From Lasiosphaeris hirsuta (lineage: Eukaryota; Ascomycota; Sordariomycetes; Sordariales; Lasiosphaeriaceae), in NCBI GenBank assembly GCA_030549175.1, contig JAUKUA010000001.1, forward strand, positions 7,502,001 to 7,566,000: 64,000 nt of DNA, given 5' to 3'. The notes beneath the pieces were generated by a model. The model saw only the letters and a list, made by a program, of their open reading frames with translations, ran no database searches and was not told where the DNA came from. Every line of letters begins with the position of its first letter. Positions within the stretch are counted from its first letter, which is position 1. Position numbers and translations under genes: made by a program. Below, piece after piece: positions 11,244 through 21,688 of this stretch.

Positions 11244-13048
11244 TTACCCCGAGTCTGACCGGAGGTCTTCTGCCCGGCGGCGTTGGCGGTACTTCCTAGT
11301 CTCGATGCTGTCCAAACCTCGCCACCCCTTCCTCATCTTCATAGGCCGAAGAAAACCATCCCGGTGGATTCCATCGTCCATCTCGTCCATGCTATCCTCT
11401 GGGTTAACTATCACAGCCTTGTCTACGCTGAGTCCATGCACTTGCTTCAGGTGACGAGTTATGTTGCTCTTCTTGTCAGTCCCTTCCACTGCTTTCTTGC
11501 AGCCTGCCTCGGGACAGAAAAACATCCTTTGGCGGACGACTTGAGCCGTGACAGGCCCCTTGGCCTGACCTGGGTTGGCCTGCCCCGCTTCAACCACCAC
11601 GACCTTGTCTGCACCGAGTCCATGTATTTGCTTCAGGTGACGAGTCATATTGCTCCGTCTGTCAGTCCCTTTTACGGCTTTCTTGCAGCCTGCCTCGGGG
11701 CAGAAAAACATCCTTTGGCGGACGACTTGAGCCGTGGTAGCCCCCTTGGCCTGCCCGGGGGAGACGATGGTGCCCATTCCATCCTCACCGCCCCCATCGC
11801 TCTCGTCTTCCTCATATTCATCGTTCTCCTCATCAGACAAGATATCAATCTGTCCCGGAAGATATGTAGTAGCTTGCACGCCTGCCATTCCTGGTCCGGC
11901 CGGCTCCTTTGGAATGGCGAGGAGTGAAAATTCCTGACCAAAAAGCGAAGCACAACGCTGTCCGGCGCGATCGAGAACTTCGGCCGAAAAACCGGCCAAG
12001 GCGGCTGAGCTCAGCACGTCACGCCAGTCCCTGGGGTGGTACAAAGCCATTCTTTCGCCGGCTCTCAGCCTTCTTGACTTTGACCCCGACCTTTCTTCTC
12101 TCCGTTGCTGTCCCTGTCTCTGTCGTGACCGGGATTTTTTCTTCTTCAGCACGGGTGCTCTGAGCTCTGTGTCGTCCTCGCTAGCCGTACCAGAGTCAGA
12201 TTCGTCATCCCGATTGAGCGAGTTTAGTCGAGAGTTGTGCAGTATCGTAAGAGTGTTATCGAGCTTTTCCAAGATCCGCCGAACCGCTAGACGCATCATT
12301 GCGTACGAAACCTCATCGTTGGCCGATACAACCGGGAAGTATTCTGGCAACGCAGCTCCCTTCCCTTTTCTCTGAGACCGTCTCGCACCCCCCTCGCCCT
12401 CTTCATCCTCCTCGGAACGGGCATCTGCATCCTCCACGTCCGTCTCAACCGGCTCCATCACCGCCGACTGCCCTCCAAACGGCGTCCCCAGGCCCCTCTT
12501 TGCAAACTTCTCCTTGGCGAAGCGCAGCACAGTCGCCGAGATCTCGTCTTCCAAGTTACTGCTCGGATACGCCGCCGGGGGCCCGCGCAGCGTCTCCGCC
12601 TCCAGATCCTTGTCCTCCATCTCATCCACCACCATCAACCCGTCATCCGGCACCTCATGCGCCCGGATCGGCCACGCGCACCAGGCCTTGGGGGGCTCCC
12701 ACCCTTCGCCGTTCTACCGCAGCCATCAGCCTCACGCCAAGAAGCCCAGCGGAAAAAGCCAAAGAAAAAACTCACATTCTCGTCCGGGTACGCTCCCCGC
12801 AGCTTGAACGAATTGTACAGGTGCACCGCCAGGTCCCGCTTCCGCGCACCCTCGAGCGACAGCCAGAGCTCGCGCTCGCCCTCGATGAAGCCGCGCCAGG
12901 TCTCGCGGGGGCCGTGCCAGCGGTTGGGGCGGGTCTCGTTCAGCTCGCCGGATGCGATCGAGCGGATGTCCTCTGTGTTCTTGTCCCAGTCTACTGTGGG
13001 TTGGCAAGTGCTGCCGGAGCTGGACTCGTCGATGTCGGAAAATCCCAT
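11244..13048 (-). CDS. RRN9: Rrn9-domain Pol I initiation factor with duplicated C2H2 fingers
   Basis: Two exons, complement(join(11244..12713,12776..13048)), 580 aa; the 62-nt intron joins PDEN to NGEGWEPPKAWCAWPIRAHE. The first exon carries the Rrn9 signature (residues about 41-115): NRWHGPRETWRGF...LWLSLEGARKRDLAVHLYNSFKLR. Rrn9 belongs to the yeast upstream activation factor that recruits Pol I to rDNA promoters. The middle is acidic then very basic (KKKKSRSRQRQGQQRREERS). The C-terminal third has two nearly identical C-X4-C-X15-H-X4-H fingers, first cysteines near residues 429 and 491, made by an in-frame tandem duplication. The fingers may add DNA binding; this is inference. The adjacent pescadillo gene acts later in ribosome synthesis. 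Assignment by domain is good; orthology to yeast Rrn9 is moderate. Confidence 0.82.
11420..11765. repeat. 186-bp in-frame tandem duplication encoding the C2H2 fingers
   Basis: Two adjacent units about 186 bp (62 codons) apart share long identical stretches, for example GCTTTCTTGCAGCCTGCCTC at 11491 and again at 11677. Each encodes one finger plus linker. Boundaries are approximate. Differences are scattered substitutions with no frame loss, so both copies look maintained. Confidence 0.85.
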
Positions 13049-13503
13049 TTTGGGGGGGTAACTCTAACATTGAAAAGTGTTGTGTTGTGGTGACGGGTGT
13101 AAGTGGGAGGAAATGGAAATGCCGTAGAAATCGGTCTGCCGAAAGTATGCCGAGGTGGGACGAATCGGCTTGCACTTCCGCCACCCGCTTGACTTACTGT
13201 GTATATAGCAGCGCAAACAAAAGAGGAAGTCGCGACGCACTATCTTTTCTCGGTTTTCAATGGTGCTGTGTTATTTGCGTTGGGCATGACCCCCTAACCC
13301 TGGAAATGTATTTTTACAGGTTACCAAGTGAAGCAAGTCAAAACTCTCATTCACATTGGCCGTTCCGAAAAAGACGAGTTCAACAAGGTATATTCAAGAC
13401 GTGGATTCAGCGCAATGCCTACCTACACTAGAGTTCAGAATGAGAAACGAACGGCCCATTTTGGTATCTCATTACATCAGACAGCTCAAAGAAATTACAA
13501 AAT
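13049..13503. other. Intergenic, Rrn9 promoter and pescadillo 3' flank
   Basis: 455 bp between two minus-strand genes. No additional gene, RNA or repeat seen. Confidence 0.6.
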
Positions 13504-15522
13504 CTACGCCAACGTCGCCCTCGCCTTGCGCTGCTCTTTTTCCAGCTTTCTCCGCTTCGCCCGCAGCACTGTGTCTTCGGTGCTCTTCTTCTTGTTGCTA
13601 AACTGCATCTGCTCAAACAGCTTGCGCTTCTTCTTGCTCAGCATGCCCTTGGCCCGCTCCAGGTCCTCGGCCTCCTCGCGCGCCTTCTTCTCCAGCGCCT
13701 TCTTCTGGTCCAGTTTTGACTTGCTCTTGGCATCCACCGACTTGCTCTTCAACGACTTGCCAGACAGCTCGGCCTCGACCTCGCGTTGACGCTGCAGTAT
13801 CGCAGCCTCCTCCTCGTCCTCCTCAACATCATCATCCGAAACTCCAGCAAACTCCTCCGCATCCACCTCGCTCTCATCGCCATTCGCCGAGTCGACATTC
13901 ATATCGTTCTCGACATCCTCATCGCTCTGCTCCTGCTCCTCTGCATTCGCGTTCTCGGCATCACTCTCAATCTCGGCGTCCAGAGCCTCAGCCTCAGTCT
14001 CCTGGGCATCCAGAGGAAGGGTCGGGTCGTACTGCCCGTTGGCTGTCTTGACGAAGGGGCTGAGATGGGGGGGTAGACCAGCGCCGGGAGCGTACAGCTC
14101 CGGGCTCTTAAGCTCTACGTCGTTGACGCTATCCCATACCCACTGGGGCTGCACATATATCCTTCCGGGGTACCTTTGGTTCTGCGTGATCTTCTGCGAC
14201 GTCTGATTGTCCTCACCGTTATCCTCCGTGCCGTTGACAGCTTGCACAACAGGCCTGTCGACGATCTGGTGGGTGATGGACGGGTCAGACTCGTCAGTTG
14301 TGAAGGAGCCCTCGCCGAGAACGGAGTCCCACCCTATCCTCTTGCAGCCAAAGGCCCGGAGGAGAAACTCGAGTGGCTGGCGGGGGGTCTCGCGGGAAAG
14401 ATATACTGTGAACTTGGAGAAAAGCTGGGAAACATTGCCGCTTGCTTGTGTGGGTTGGGGGAGAACATCGCCACCAGGAGCGGCAGGCTCAAATTTGTCG
14501 AGAGAATCAGAGGCCTGCTCGCCCTCCTCCTCATCCGCCACCGCGACAACTTCGGTAGACGCCTTGTCCACGGAGCTGTCCGCCTTGAGCTCCTCGACAA
14601 TCTTGTCAACAGCGGCTTGGACCTTGGGGTCGGGACCGTGCTGCGACTCTCCATTTGTGATGGCCTTGATCTCATCGCCATCCGTGGCAATATTGACTCC
14701 CTCCAGCGAGAATGCGCCAAGCTCGGCACCCTGCTCATCCTTCAGCTGGTCGAACTTGGGTGGGTACTTGATGCCGATAGATGTGAATAGCCTGTAGTTG
14801 ACAAAGCTGAGAAGAGTCATATAGAACTCGACAAAGGTACCCATGATCCTGAAGTCGACATCTCCAACGATTCTCTGGTTGAACTTGTACGGAACCAACC
14901 ACAGGACATCCTCGCCCTGGATGTTGGCCTGGTAGTAGATTCCCTTGATCGAGAGGAACGACTTGCGGAGGCTGTTCGATACGATGAGGTAATGTTGGAA
15001 CTCGAGGCAGAGGCGCTCGCAGCGCGCGATCATCCTGGCGGGGACGGCCGAGGTGGACGGCAGGTTGGCGAAGAGGAAGAGCATGGACAGGCAGTCGTCC
15101 AGATCCCTCACGGCGTCAATGAAGGTCGGGTAGCGCTCGCGAATGACGTGGTTGAGTGTGTAGCGCGGCTTGCCGGTGGCCTCGGGGCGGGCGGCATTGC
15201 GCTCCCAACGAGCAGCATCCGAATTGTCGCCTCTGCCGAGGGCTTTGGATATCTTCTTCTCGAGCACCTTTTGTTCGCGGAACTTCTGTAGGAGCGGCTC
15301 GTGGAGCAGGTACTGGATGTCCTTTGTGTAGTAGAAAGTAGTGGAGGCGGTGACCGACTTGGTGACCTTCCGCTTGTTCCTAGGCTCGCGCGGGTAGATG
15401 CCCTTCCAGATGCATAGCTTTCGGAAGTCTGGCAGGCTGATCTGCAGCTTCTTGACGGCCTGTGTACGGGTAATGTAGTTCCTCGCCGCTCCGGTCGCGC
15501 CTCTCTTCTTGATTTTCGCCAT
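13504..15522 (-). CDS. NOP7: Pescadillo homolog (NOP7), 60S ribosome biogenesis
   Basis: Single exon, 672 aa. The N-terminal Pescadillo domain starts [20 protein letters not shown] and includes [12 protein letters not shown] and LLYN-type helices through residue about 270. A BRCT domain (about 365-500) begins [15 protein letters not shown] and ends with [14 protein letters not shown]. The C-terminal 150 residues are strongly acidic ([17 protein letters not shown]) and then Lys-rich coiled coil ([18 protein letters not shown]). This matches PES1/Nop7, the nucleolar scaffold of the PeBoW complex (with Erb1 and Ytm1) needed for 27S pre-rRNA processing. The length is slightly above yeast Nop7 (605 aa) owing to the acidic insert. 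Confidence 0.98.
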   Translation of the reverse strand: MAKIKKRGATGAARNYITRTQAVKKLQISLPDFRKLCIWKGIYPREPRNKRKVTKSVTASTTFYYTKDIQYLLHEPLLQKFREQKVLEKKISKALGRGDNSDAARWERNAARPEATGKPRYTLNHVIRERYPTFIDAVRDLDDCLSMLFLFANLPSTSAVPARMIARCERLCLEFQHYLIVSNSLRKSFLSIKGIYYQANIQGEDVLWLVPYKFNQRIVGDVDFRIMGTFVEFYMTLLSFVNYRLFTSIGIKYPPKFDQLKDEQGAELGAFSLEGVNIATDGDEIKAITNGESQHGPDPKVQAAVDKIVEELKADSSVDKASTEVVAVADEEEGEQASDSLDKFEPAAPGGDVLPQPTQASGNVSQLFSKFTVYLSRETPRQPLEFLLRAFGCKRIGWDSVLGEGSFTTDESDPSITHQIVDRPVVQAVNGTEDNGEDNQTSQKITQNQRYPGRIYVQPQWVWDSVNDVELKSPELYAPGAGLPPHLSPFVKTANGQYDPTLPLDAQETEAEALDAEIESDAENANAEEQEQSDEDVENDMNVDSANGDESEVDAEEFAGVSDDDVEEDEEEAAILQRQREVEAELSGKSLKSKSVDAKSKSKLDQKKALEKKAREEAEDLERAKGMLSKKKRKLFEQMQFSNKKKSTEDTVLRAKRRKLEKEQRKARATLA

Positions 15523-15894
15523 GCTGCCTCAATTGGTGGATGTGAGAGGCGGAAGGCTGGATTGTTGATTGTTGGACGCACAAAAAAACGGCGAGACTGG
15601 CGGGGCACTTGGTACTGCTCAACATTTTTTTTTCTTCCTCTGCGACGGAACTTTTTGTGCCCCGCCTCACCGCTCGGCCTGATAAGATTAGCAGGGACAT
15701 GGCTGTATAGCATGCAGTGTATGGCAGCTGGCAGTTGGTCAATGCTCGCAGCACCTGGCCGACTCGTCCAGCGCCCGCGACAGCTGCCAACTGATTCGCT
15801 GGCTCGATAACTGGCCTCCTGCAACTTGGCATCACCTGGAGTCGGATTTCTCGATCTGACTGCGTCCCATGTTTGGGCAATGGCGATTTGAACA
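15523..15894. promoter_or_regulatory. Divergent promoter region, pescadillo / PIG-U
   Basis: 372 bp between two start codons facing away from each other. A T-rich tract (15624-15636) lies about 100 bp upstream of the pescadillo start. No coding sequence seen. Confidence 0.55.
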
Positions 15895-17275
15895 ATGGAT
15901 GGCGGCAAGGTAACCTTGGGGAGGACGGCCGGCCTGTACCTCGGCGCGGCTGTCTTGCGACTTGCTCTCTTTACCCTCTTTCCCGGACTCGCAGACCTCC
16001 TGACCGGGCGCGTCGAGATCTCGACCCCCGTCACCAGCTTCAAGCGCCGTGCGTTGCCCTCCTTCACCCGACCAGTCCCCTTCTCGCGCTGACAAGTCTG
16101 CGACAGTACAAGAAGGCCTCTTTCTATACGACCACAATGTTTCTCCTTACGACGGCGGCGTCTACCACCAGGCGCCCCTCTTCCTCCCCCTCTTCTCGCT
16201 GCTCCCGAGCCTCCCCATCTTCACCTACCTCCTCTACATCGCCGTAGACATACTGAGCGCCGGCGCATTGTTGAAGATTGCCGACTCGGGCGAAGCGGGC
16301 TCGTCGGCGCTCTTTACCTCGCCGCGCCGTGAGAAGCGGTGGAGCGGCTTCGTCATTGCTGCCGTGTGAGTCGCGCCTTTGCCGCTCGCGTCCAGGGCCA
16401 ACCGACTGACCGTCCACAGCTTCCTATTCAACCCATTCACGATAGCGACATGTATTGGACGATCGACCAGCGTCTTCACAACATGTGCCATCCTCCACGC
16501 CATCTCCAGGGCCGTTGCCGGTGCCCCCTTTAGCGCCATGGTGGCCTTGTCTTTCGCTGCATACCTCTCAATGTACCCGCTACTCCTCCTTCCGCCGCTA
16601 CTGCTGCTCTGCTACGACAGACAGCTGCCGGAGAGGGCAATAAAGCCCGGCATGCGATCTGCCGCGACCAACATCCTCGTCGTGGTCGGCGTGCTGGCGG
16701 CCCTCTTCCAAATGTCGTACCTCATGACAGGCTCCTGGGAGTTTCTTCCCTCCACCTACGGCGTGCAGCTGACGCTGTCCGACCTGACGCCCAACATCGG
16801 CCTGTGGTGGTACTTCTTCATTGAGATGTTCGACTCGTTCCGCTCCTTTTTCTTAGCCGTCTTTTGGTTGCATCTCTCATGCTACGTCGGCGGCCTGACT
16901 ATCCGTCTCCGACGCCAGCCCCTGGTGGTCCTTACCCTGCTTCTGGGTATATTCTCCATCTTCAAGCCGTACCCAAGCATCAGCGACGCGTCACTTTTCC
17001 TCGCCATGGTCCCGCTGTACAGGCATGTCTTCCCGCTCATGCGCTACACCTTTGTCATCGCTGCTGTCATCATGTATACGACCTTTCTCGGACCAGCCTT
17101 CTATCATCTGTGGATCTACGCCGGGAGCGGAAACGCAAACTTCTTTTACGCCATCACGCTCGTTTGGGGGTTGGGACAGAGCTTGCTGGTCTGTGATCTG
17201 ACCTTTGCTGTTCTACGGGATGAGTGGGAGGTTGAGCGGCCCGAGATGGCTGGGAAGGATATTCGTCAGATTTAG
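15895..17275 (+). CDS. GAB1: GPI transamidase subunit PIG-U / Gab1
   Basis: Three exons, join(15895..16048,16107..16365,16420..17275), 422 aa; introns 58 and 54 nt, the second with a CTGAC branch site. A polytopic membrane protein with roughly eight to ten hydrophobic segments. Splicing yields the family block FKRLQEGLFLYD...SPYDGGVYHQAPLFLPLF near residue 50, and NPFTIATCIGRSTSVF follows the second intron. The C-terminal half keeps the conserved MSWxxxNIGLWWYFFIEMFD-type luminal loop, here TPNIGLWWYFFIEMFDSF. PIG-U/Gab1 is an ER subunit of the complex that attaches GPI anchors to proteins and is thought to recognise the GPI lipid. Length is near the 394-435 aa usual for the family. Confidence 0.95.
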
Positions 17276-18148
17276 GGGCCTAAAGCAGTAGCGTCGGTAT
17301 ACCCGGGCATAAAAGTATGAGTGTATGATTCACGTTGCAATAGAAAAAAAAAAAAATACAGTCTAAACCCATACGCTGTCCTCAATATGCTAGTTATCGA
17401 TGTTGTACTCAATCACCGCTACCTCGTGTTTGCTGACGGGTACGTCCAAGATGTGGATATATAACAAGCACCTGTTTTTCTCCAGGACTGGTGTATACGA
17501 GGCGTGTGTGCGTGCGTCCCTAACATCCGCAGTGGAGGGCTGGTTGGACCCGACAAGGTGAAGGGGAGAGCTGACCCCCTATATGTATGAGGTCCAGTTT
17601 CTCGCCAAACAACACCCCCGTCACTGGGGTACAATAGCCCAGCGGCGGGGGTGCCGGCTCGACGACAACTAGACTCGCCAGTACCGTTGGCCTTGATTCG
17701 CCAGGCTATCTGTTCGATTCACCTTCGAGTAAAAACCGTCCGGGGATTTTGGTAACCACCACCTCCTCTGGCCCGCCCTCTCTCCCAAGAAGAGAGGGCC
17801 GTCCAGGGGGGTTGAGCAGGTGAGCTTTTGCCATTTTTGCCATTTTCTTCCATTTCCCATTTCTTTTTGCAGTTCCAAGCTTCCGGAGCCCGTCTTTCAG
17901 GCACCGTTCAATTGCTTTTCGTGTGCCCGCTCACTCTCGTCAAGACCACTGCTTTGTCACCGACTCAATAGATGGCAATCGTAGGCACGACGTAGCTATC
18001 ATGAGAACTCTCCTGATACCCTATCGCAGCAGCAGCTTTGCAAACCACGACAGCCAACCGTAGCCCGGAGGAGCAGAATACTTCTCAGCTCCGAGTCTCT
18101 CCCGGCAACCCACTCTTGAAGTGGATAGGAAACGTCAGAATAGAACAA
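17276..18148. other. Intergenic between PIG-U and tRNA-Phe
   Basis: 873 bp. A run of A's at 17344-17356 lies about 70 bp past the PIG-U stop. No gene or RNA recognised. Confidence 0.55.
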
Positions 18149-18237
18149 GCGGGTTTAGCTTAGTTGGGAGAGCGTCAGACTGAAGTCAAACTTCATCGTG
18201 TATCTGAAGGTCATGTGCTCGATCTACATAAACCGCA
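18149..18237 (+). tRNA. tRNA-Phe (anticodon GAA), 16-nt intron, some unusual bases
   Basis: Acceptor GCGGGTT (18149-18155) faces AAACCGC with a G-A mismatch at the fifth pair; discriminator A at 18237. The D-arm reads GCTTAGTTGGGAGAGC. Anticodon stem TCAGA/TCTGA holds loop CTGAAG..A with GAA at 18182-18184, and a 16-nt intron (18186-18201) follows position 37. The T-arm is ATGTG-CTCGATC-TACAT: the universal T54 is C and the closing pair is G-U. The cloverleaf is complete, so it may work, but these changes leave open a decayed copy. Confidence 0.78.
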
Positions 18238-18569
18238 AGGATTTCGTTTTTGCGTGCTTCATCATCTGAAGCTGGCTCCCAGTCGATAGATAACCTTTGT
18301 CTTTCTGTGCATATGTACAACGCCGTGACTTTACCATTACTCTAGACTATTCGTCAAGAGGAGGCATGCCAGCTGAGGCCTCAGTTCTATATTTCGCAAC
18401 TGCTCGGCTAAAAGGCCCTGCATTTGCGTGAGTTGGATATCTCTAATCCGCAGGAATCTACCAGCCCAAGCATACACATACATATCCATTCATACATGGT
18501 GTTACAATATCATGCACAACAACCACCAAACCCCAACTCCGGGGACACCATTAACCCCCCGGACCCGTC
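18238..18569. other. Intergenic between tRNA-Phe and LysRS 3' end
   Basis: 332 bp. A short T run (18245-18251) just after the tRNA could end Pol III transcription. Nothing else seen. Confidence 0.5.
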
Positions 18570-20258
18570 CTACGCCTCCACCTCATCCACCCTCGGCTTC
18601 CTCAACCTCGAAGCCGCCACCACATTCCTCAAATTCCCAAAGCTCAAGACCTCGCTGATCCTCTTGGACCCCGAGAACTGCATCACGAGCCTCTCGATGC
18701 CGCAGCCCCAGCCGCCGGTAGGCGGCAGCCCCGACTCGAGCACCTGGACATAACCCTCGTCGATGAGGATCTCCTCGTCCGCCACACCGCCGCCGTCGCA
18801 CTGCTGCTGCCTCACCTGGTCGACAAACTTCTGCCGCTGAGCCGCCGGGTCGTTCTCCTCCTCGTACATGTTGGCCATCTCCTTCTCGTCCATGAACAGC
18901 TCGGCGCGGGCCGAGATCTGCTGGCCCGTCCGGGGGCAGATGAAGCTCTTGGCGAGCGGCGACATGCAGACGGGATGGTGGGTGATGAAGAGGGCGGCGT
19001 CGCGCGAGTGCGGCTCGAGGTAGCCGGCCGCGAGCTTGTCGAGCAGCTTGGCGAGCGTCGGCTCCTTGTGGGTGATGCCCTTGGCCTCGAGGCGCTGAGT
19101 GAGGTCCGCGAAGGCGTCCGGGCGGACCAGGTCCGGAAAGTGCATGTCGAGTTCGGCCTCGAGGACGGGGAGGAATTCTAGCTGCTTGAATGGCCCGCGA
19201 TACTTGGCTACTTCGACGGGGGCTAGGGATTCCAGCTTGGTGGCGATGAGGCCCGAGCAGTGCTCGGCAATGCCGTACACAAGAGTCTCGGTGAGATGGA
19301 TGAGATCGTCTAGGTTTGCGTACGCACTATAGAATTCGCATGTGGTGAACTCGGGGTTGTGCGTCTGGTCGATGCCTTCGTTTCTGAAAGACGGACCGAG
19401 CTCAAACACCTTGTCGACGCCTCCCACTACAAGGCGCTTCAGCCATAATTCGGGTGCGATGCGCATTGAAAGGTCCTTGGACAAGGAGTCCGTAGTTGCG
19501 GTAGTGAAGGGGGCCGCTGCGGCTCCTCCTGCGGCTCCAGCCAGGATGGGAGTCTGGAACTCGAGGAAGTGCCTCTCGTGGAAGAACTCCCGCATGTACT
19601 TGATCAGGTACGAGCGCAGGCGCAAGGTGTCTACAGTTTTGCGGTTCACCAACATGTCGACGTGCCGGTTACCGATCCGCGTGTCCACATCAGACAAGTC
19701 AACCGGCAAAGGGAGCAGGTTGGGCGATAGGATATCGGGCATCTGAGTCGCCCCAATGCTCAGCTCACCGCTGGGGGTGCGGGTTGCCTTTCCAGTTACG
19801 GCTGTTCATGGTCAGCAACCAGCCAGCGGATGCTTGGGGACTGAAGCGGCAGACGCACATATAATGTGACCCCTTTGCAAATTTGTGGATATTGTCTTGA
19901 AGCTATCCAATGTCACGCCGGCGGCCTCAAGCTTCCCAAAGTTGAAAAGACCCTGAACCTGCTCAAACTCGCTCTTCAGTACAATGAAAATGAGCTTGGA
20001 GCTCGCCTTCCGAATGAACTGGACTCGTCCTCGCAGCACGACCTCCTCGTCTGCTGTTACGTGCGTCTCAATGCCCCTGTATTTTTCTCGGAATTCAGGT
20101 ATCCGCATGGGTATGCCGCTGTGTTCTATTCTGGGATACTTGGGCACATTGGCCTTGGTTGAGCGGGAGTAATCCCGCACACAACAATTACGAACGCCGA
20201 GCAGATTCGACCAGTTCGACCGCAAGGGCCGGGACTGGATACGCAGAATAGGTCTCAT
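18570..20258 (-). CDS. MSK1: Mitochondrial lysyl-tRNA synthetase (class II)
   Basis: Two exons, complement(join(18570..19801,19859..20258)), 543 aa; the 57-nt intron joins RGHIIS to VTGKATRTPSGELS. The chosen start gives an Arg-rich, acid-free leader (MRPILRIQSRPLRSNW) typical of mitochondrial import. An OB-fold anticodon-binding domain follows (about 75-145), then the class II catalytic core. Motif 2 is FRNEGIDQTHNPEFT and motif 3 is PPTGGWGCGIERL. It charges mitochondrial tRNA-Lys. Motif 3 normally reads GLGIGIDRL in LysRS; here it is GWGCGIERL, a modest divergence. The frame is open for 97 more codons upstream, with ATGs at 20549 and 20477, so the exact N-terminus is uncertain. Confidence 0.93.
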
Positions 20259-20867
20259 CGCGGCTATTACCCAAGTTAGCAACTGGAGTCTGAATTGCGG
20301 TTGTAATGCAGGTCTCGGGAAGTAAAATGGGAGCTTGGGGCTCAGAATATCGATAGTTATGATCACATACGCAAGCGTATCAGTCGCAACGGTTCTAATG
20401 TTTTGGTACAGTTCATCATATTGGGCCCAGGGGAAGATATTGAGAAATGAGATATGCGAGTCAATACTTACAATCATGCTGGGTGTCAATGACGGTTTGC
20501 GACAATCGCGATGAGAAAAGAAATCAAAGGAAGAAAAAGCTGCGTCCACCTCGAGAATTTAAGCAGTTTGGATTTCACCAACCAGGACCCGCAATTGCGC
20601 CGAGTTCTTCCAATCCACCATAATTCTGCCGCCTGCGACTTTCCCACCGCCTTCCTCCCTCAGCTTTGACCGGGGCTCGACCGCCTGACCGCCTTTGGCA
20701 AAAAGTGGAAAATGACGTGGAAAGCAAACTGGTTCCCGTCGTCGCCCCAGCATTCACGCCCCGTAACGAATAAACCACCACCACCAACAACAAAACCACC
20801 GCCCATCCTCGCCCTCGAAAAAACCCCCATCAACACCCCCACCCCCACCCCCACAAATCTCAAAACC
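20259..20867. promoter_or_regulatory. Divergent promoter region, LysRS / TIM10
   Basis: 609 bp separating two mitochondrial-protein genes read in opposite directions. The TIM10 leader at 20775-20867 is CA-rich and pyrimidine-rich (CCACCACCACCAACAACAAAA), as in many fungal 5' leaders. Confidence 0.55.
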
Positions 20868-21233
20868 ATGTCTCTCTTCGGATTCGGCAAGGCCCAGCCC
20901 ACCTCGGCCGAGCGCATCAGCGCCGTCGAGAACGAGCTGAAGGTGGTCGCCGAGATGCACACCCGGTAGGTCCTCTCTCCGCCCCTTTCCCTCTCTCAAA
21001 CCCCAGGCTCTCCCCCGACACCCATGCTAACCTGGCAACCCAATTCCAGCATGGTCAAGATTTGCACGCTTAAGTGCGTCGACAAGACATACCGCGAGGG
21101 CGAGCTCAGCAAGGGCGAGGCCGTGTGCCTGGACCGGTGCTCGGCCAAGTTCTTCGAGGCGCACCAGAAGATCTCGGATCACCTACAGCAGCAGTCGCAG
21201 CAGCAGGGCGGGGGCTTCGGCATGGGGGCTTAA
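20868..21233 (+). CDS. TIM10: Mitochondrial intermembrane-space chaperone Tim10
   Basis: Two exons, join(20868..20965,21050..21233), 93 aa; the 84-nt intron with GCTAAC branch splits the codon of HTR|MVKIC. Twin CX3C motifs CTLKC and CLDRC about 16 residues apart are the hallmark of small Tim proteins, which form disulfides through Mia40/Erv1 in the intermembrane space. Together with Tim9, Tim10 forms a hexameric chaperone carrying hydrophobic inner-membrane proteins to TIM22. The N-terminal [19 protein letters not shown] and the Gln/Gly-rich tail fit fungal Tim10. Length is as expected. Confidence 0.96.
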
Positions 21234-21688
21234 GTCGAGGCGGGCGCGCCGCGAAAAACGAACGAGAACGAAACGGGAAGAACCCGGGAGGGGACGACAG
21301 GAAATCTCACAACATCATGTTGCACTTGTAGCAGCTTTTCACATTCGGGAGAAAAGAAAGGGAAGGAAGACGTCTTCTGGATCAACCGCTATAACTCCAA
21401 AACAGGCCCAATCGGCTTGTCTGTAACCTGTACATTATCACAACCAACCCACCCACACACACGGCTAGAGTGGTCCGGCGTTGGCCTGGGGGATTGAATG
21501 GAATCCCTCCTCCAAAGATGCCTCAAGGGCTCGTTGAAATCATGGATGATTTACCCCCTTTATCCTCGTGAAATGCTAATGCTATGCTATGCTATGCCTT
21601 GCTCAACAAACTATGCCATATGGAAACGCCCGGGGCCGCAACGCCGGAGTATAATACAGACCAAGATGACAACAAGGAAACTGGCATG
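21234..21688. other. Convergent 3' region between TIM10 and the STB6-like gene
   Basis: 455 bp between two stop codons. Contains a small repeated ATGCTATGCTATGC run near 21580-21598. No gene seen. Confidence 0.55.

Noticed and set aside
17276..18148. Possible 5S rRNA or other RNA gene
   Set aside because: No conserved 5S boxes or internal promoter pattern found by eye.
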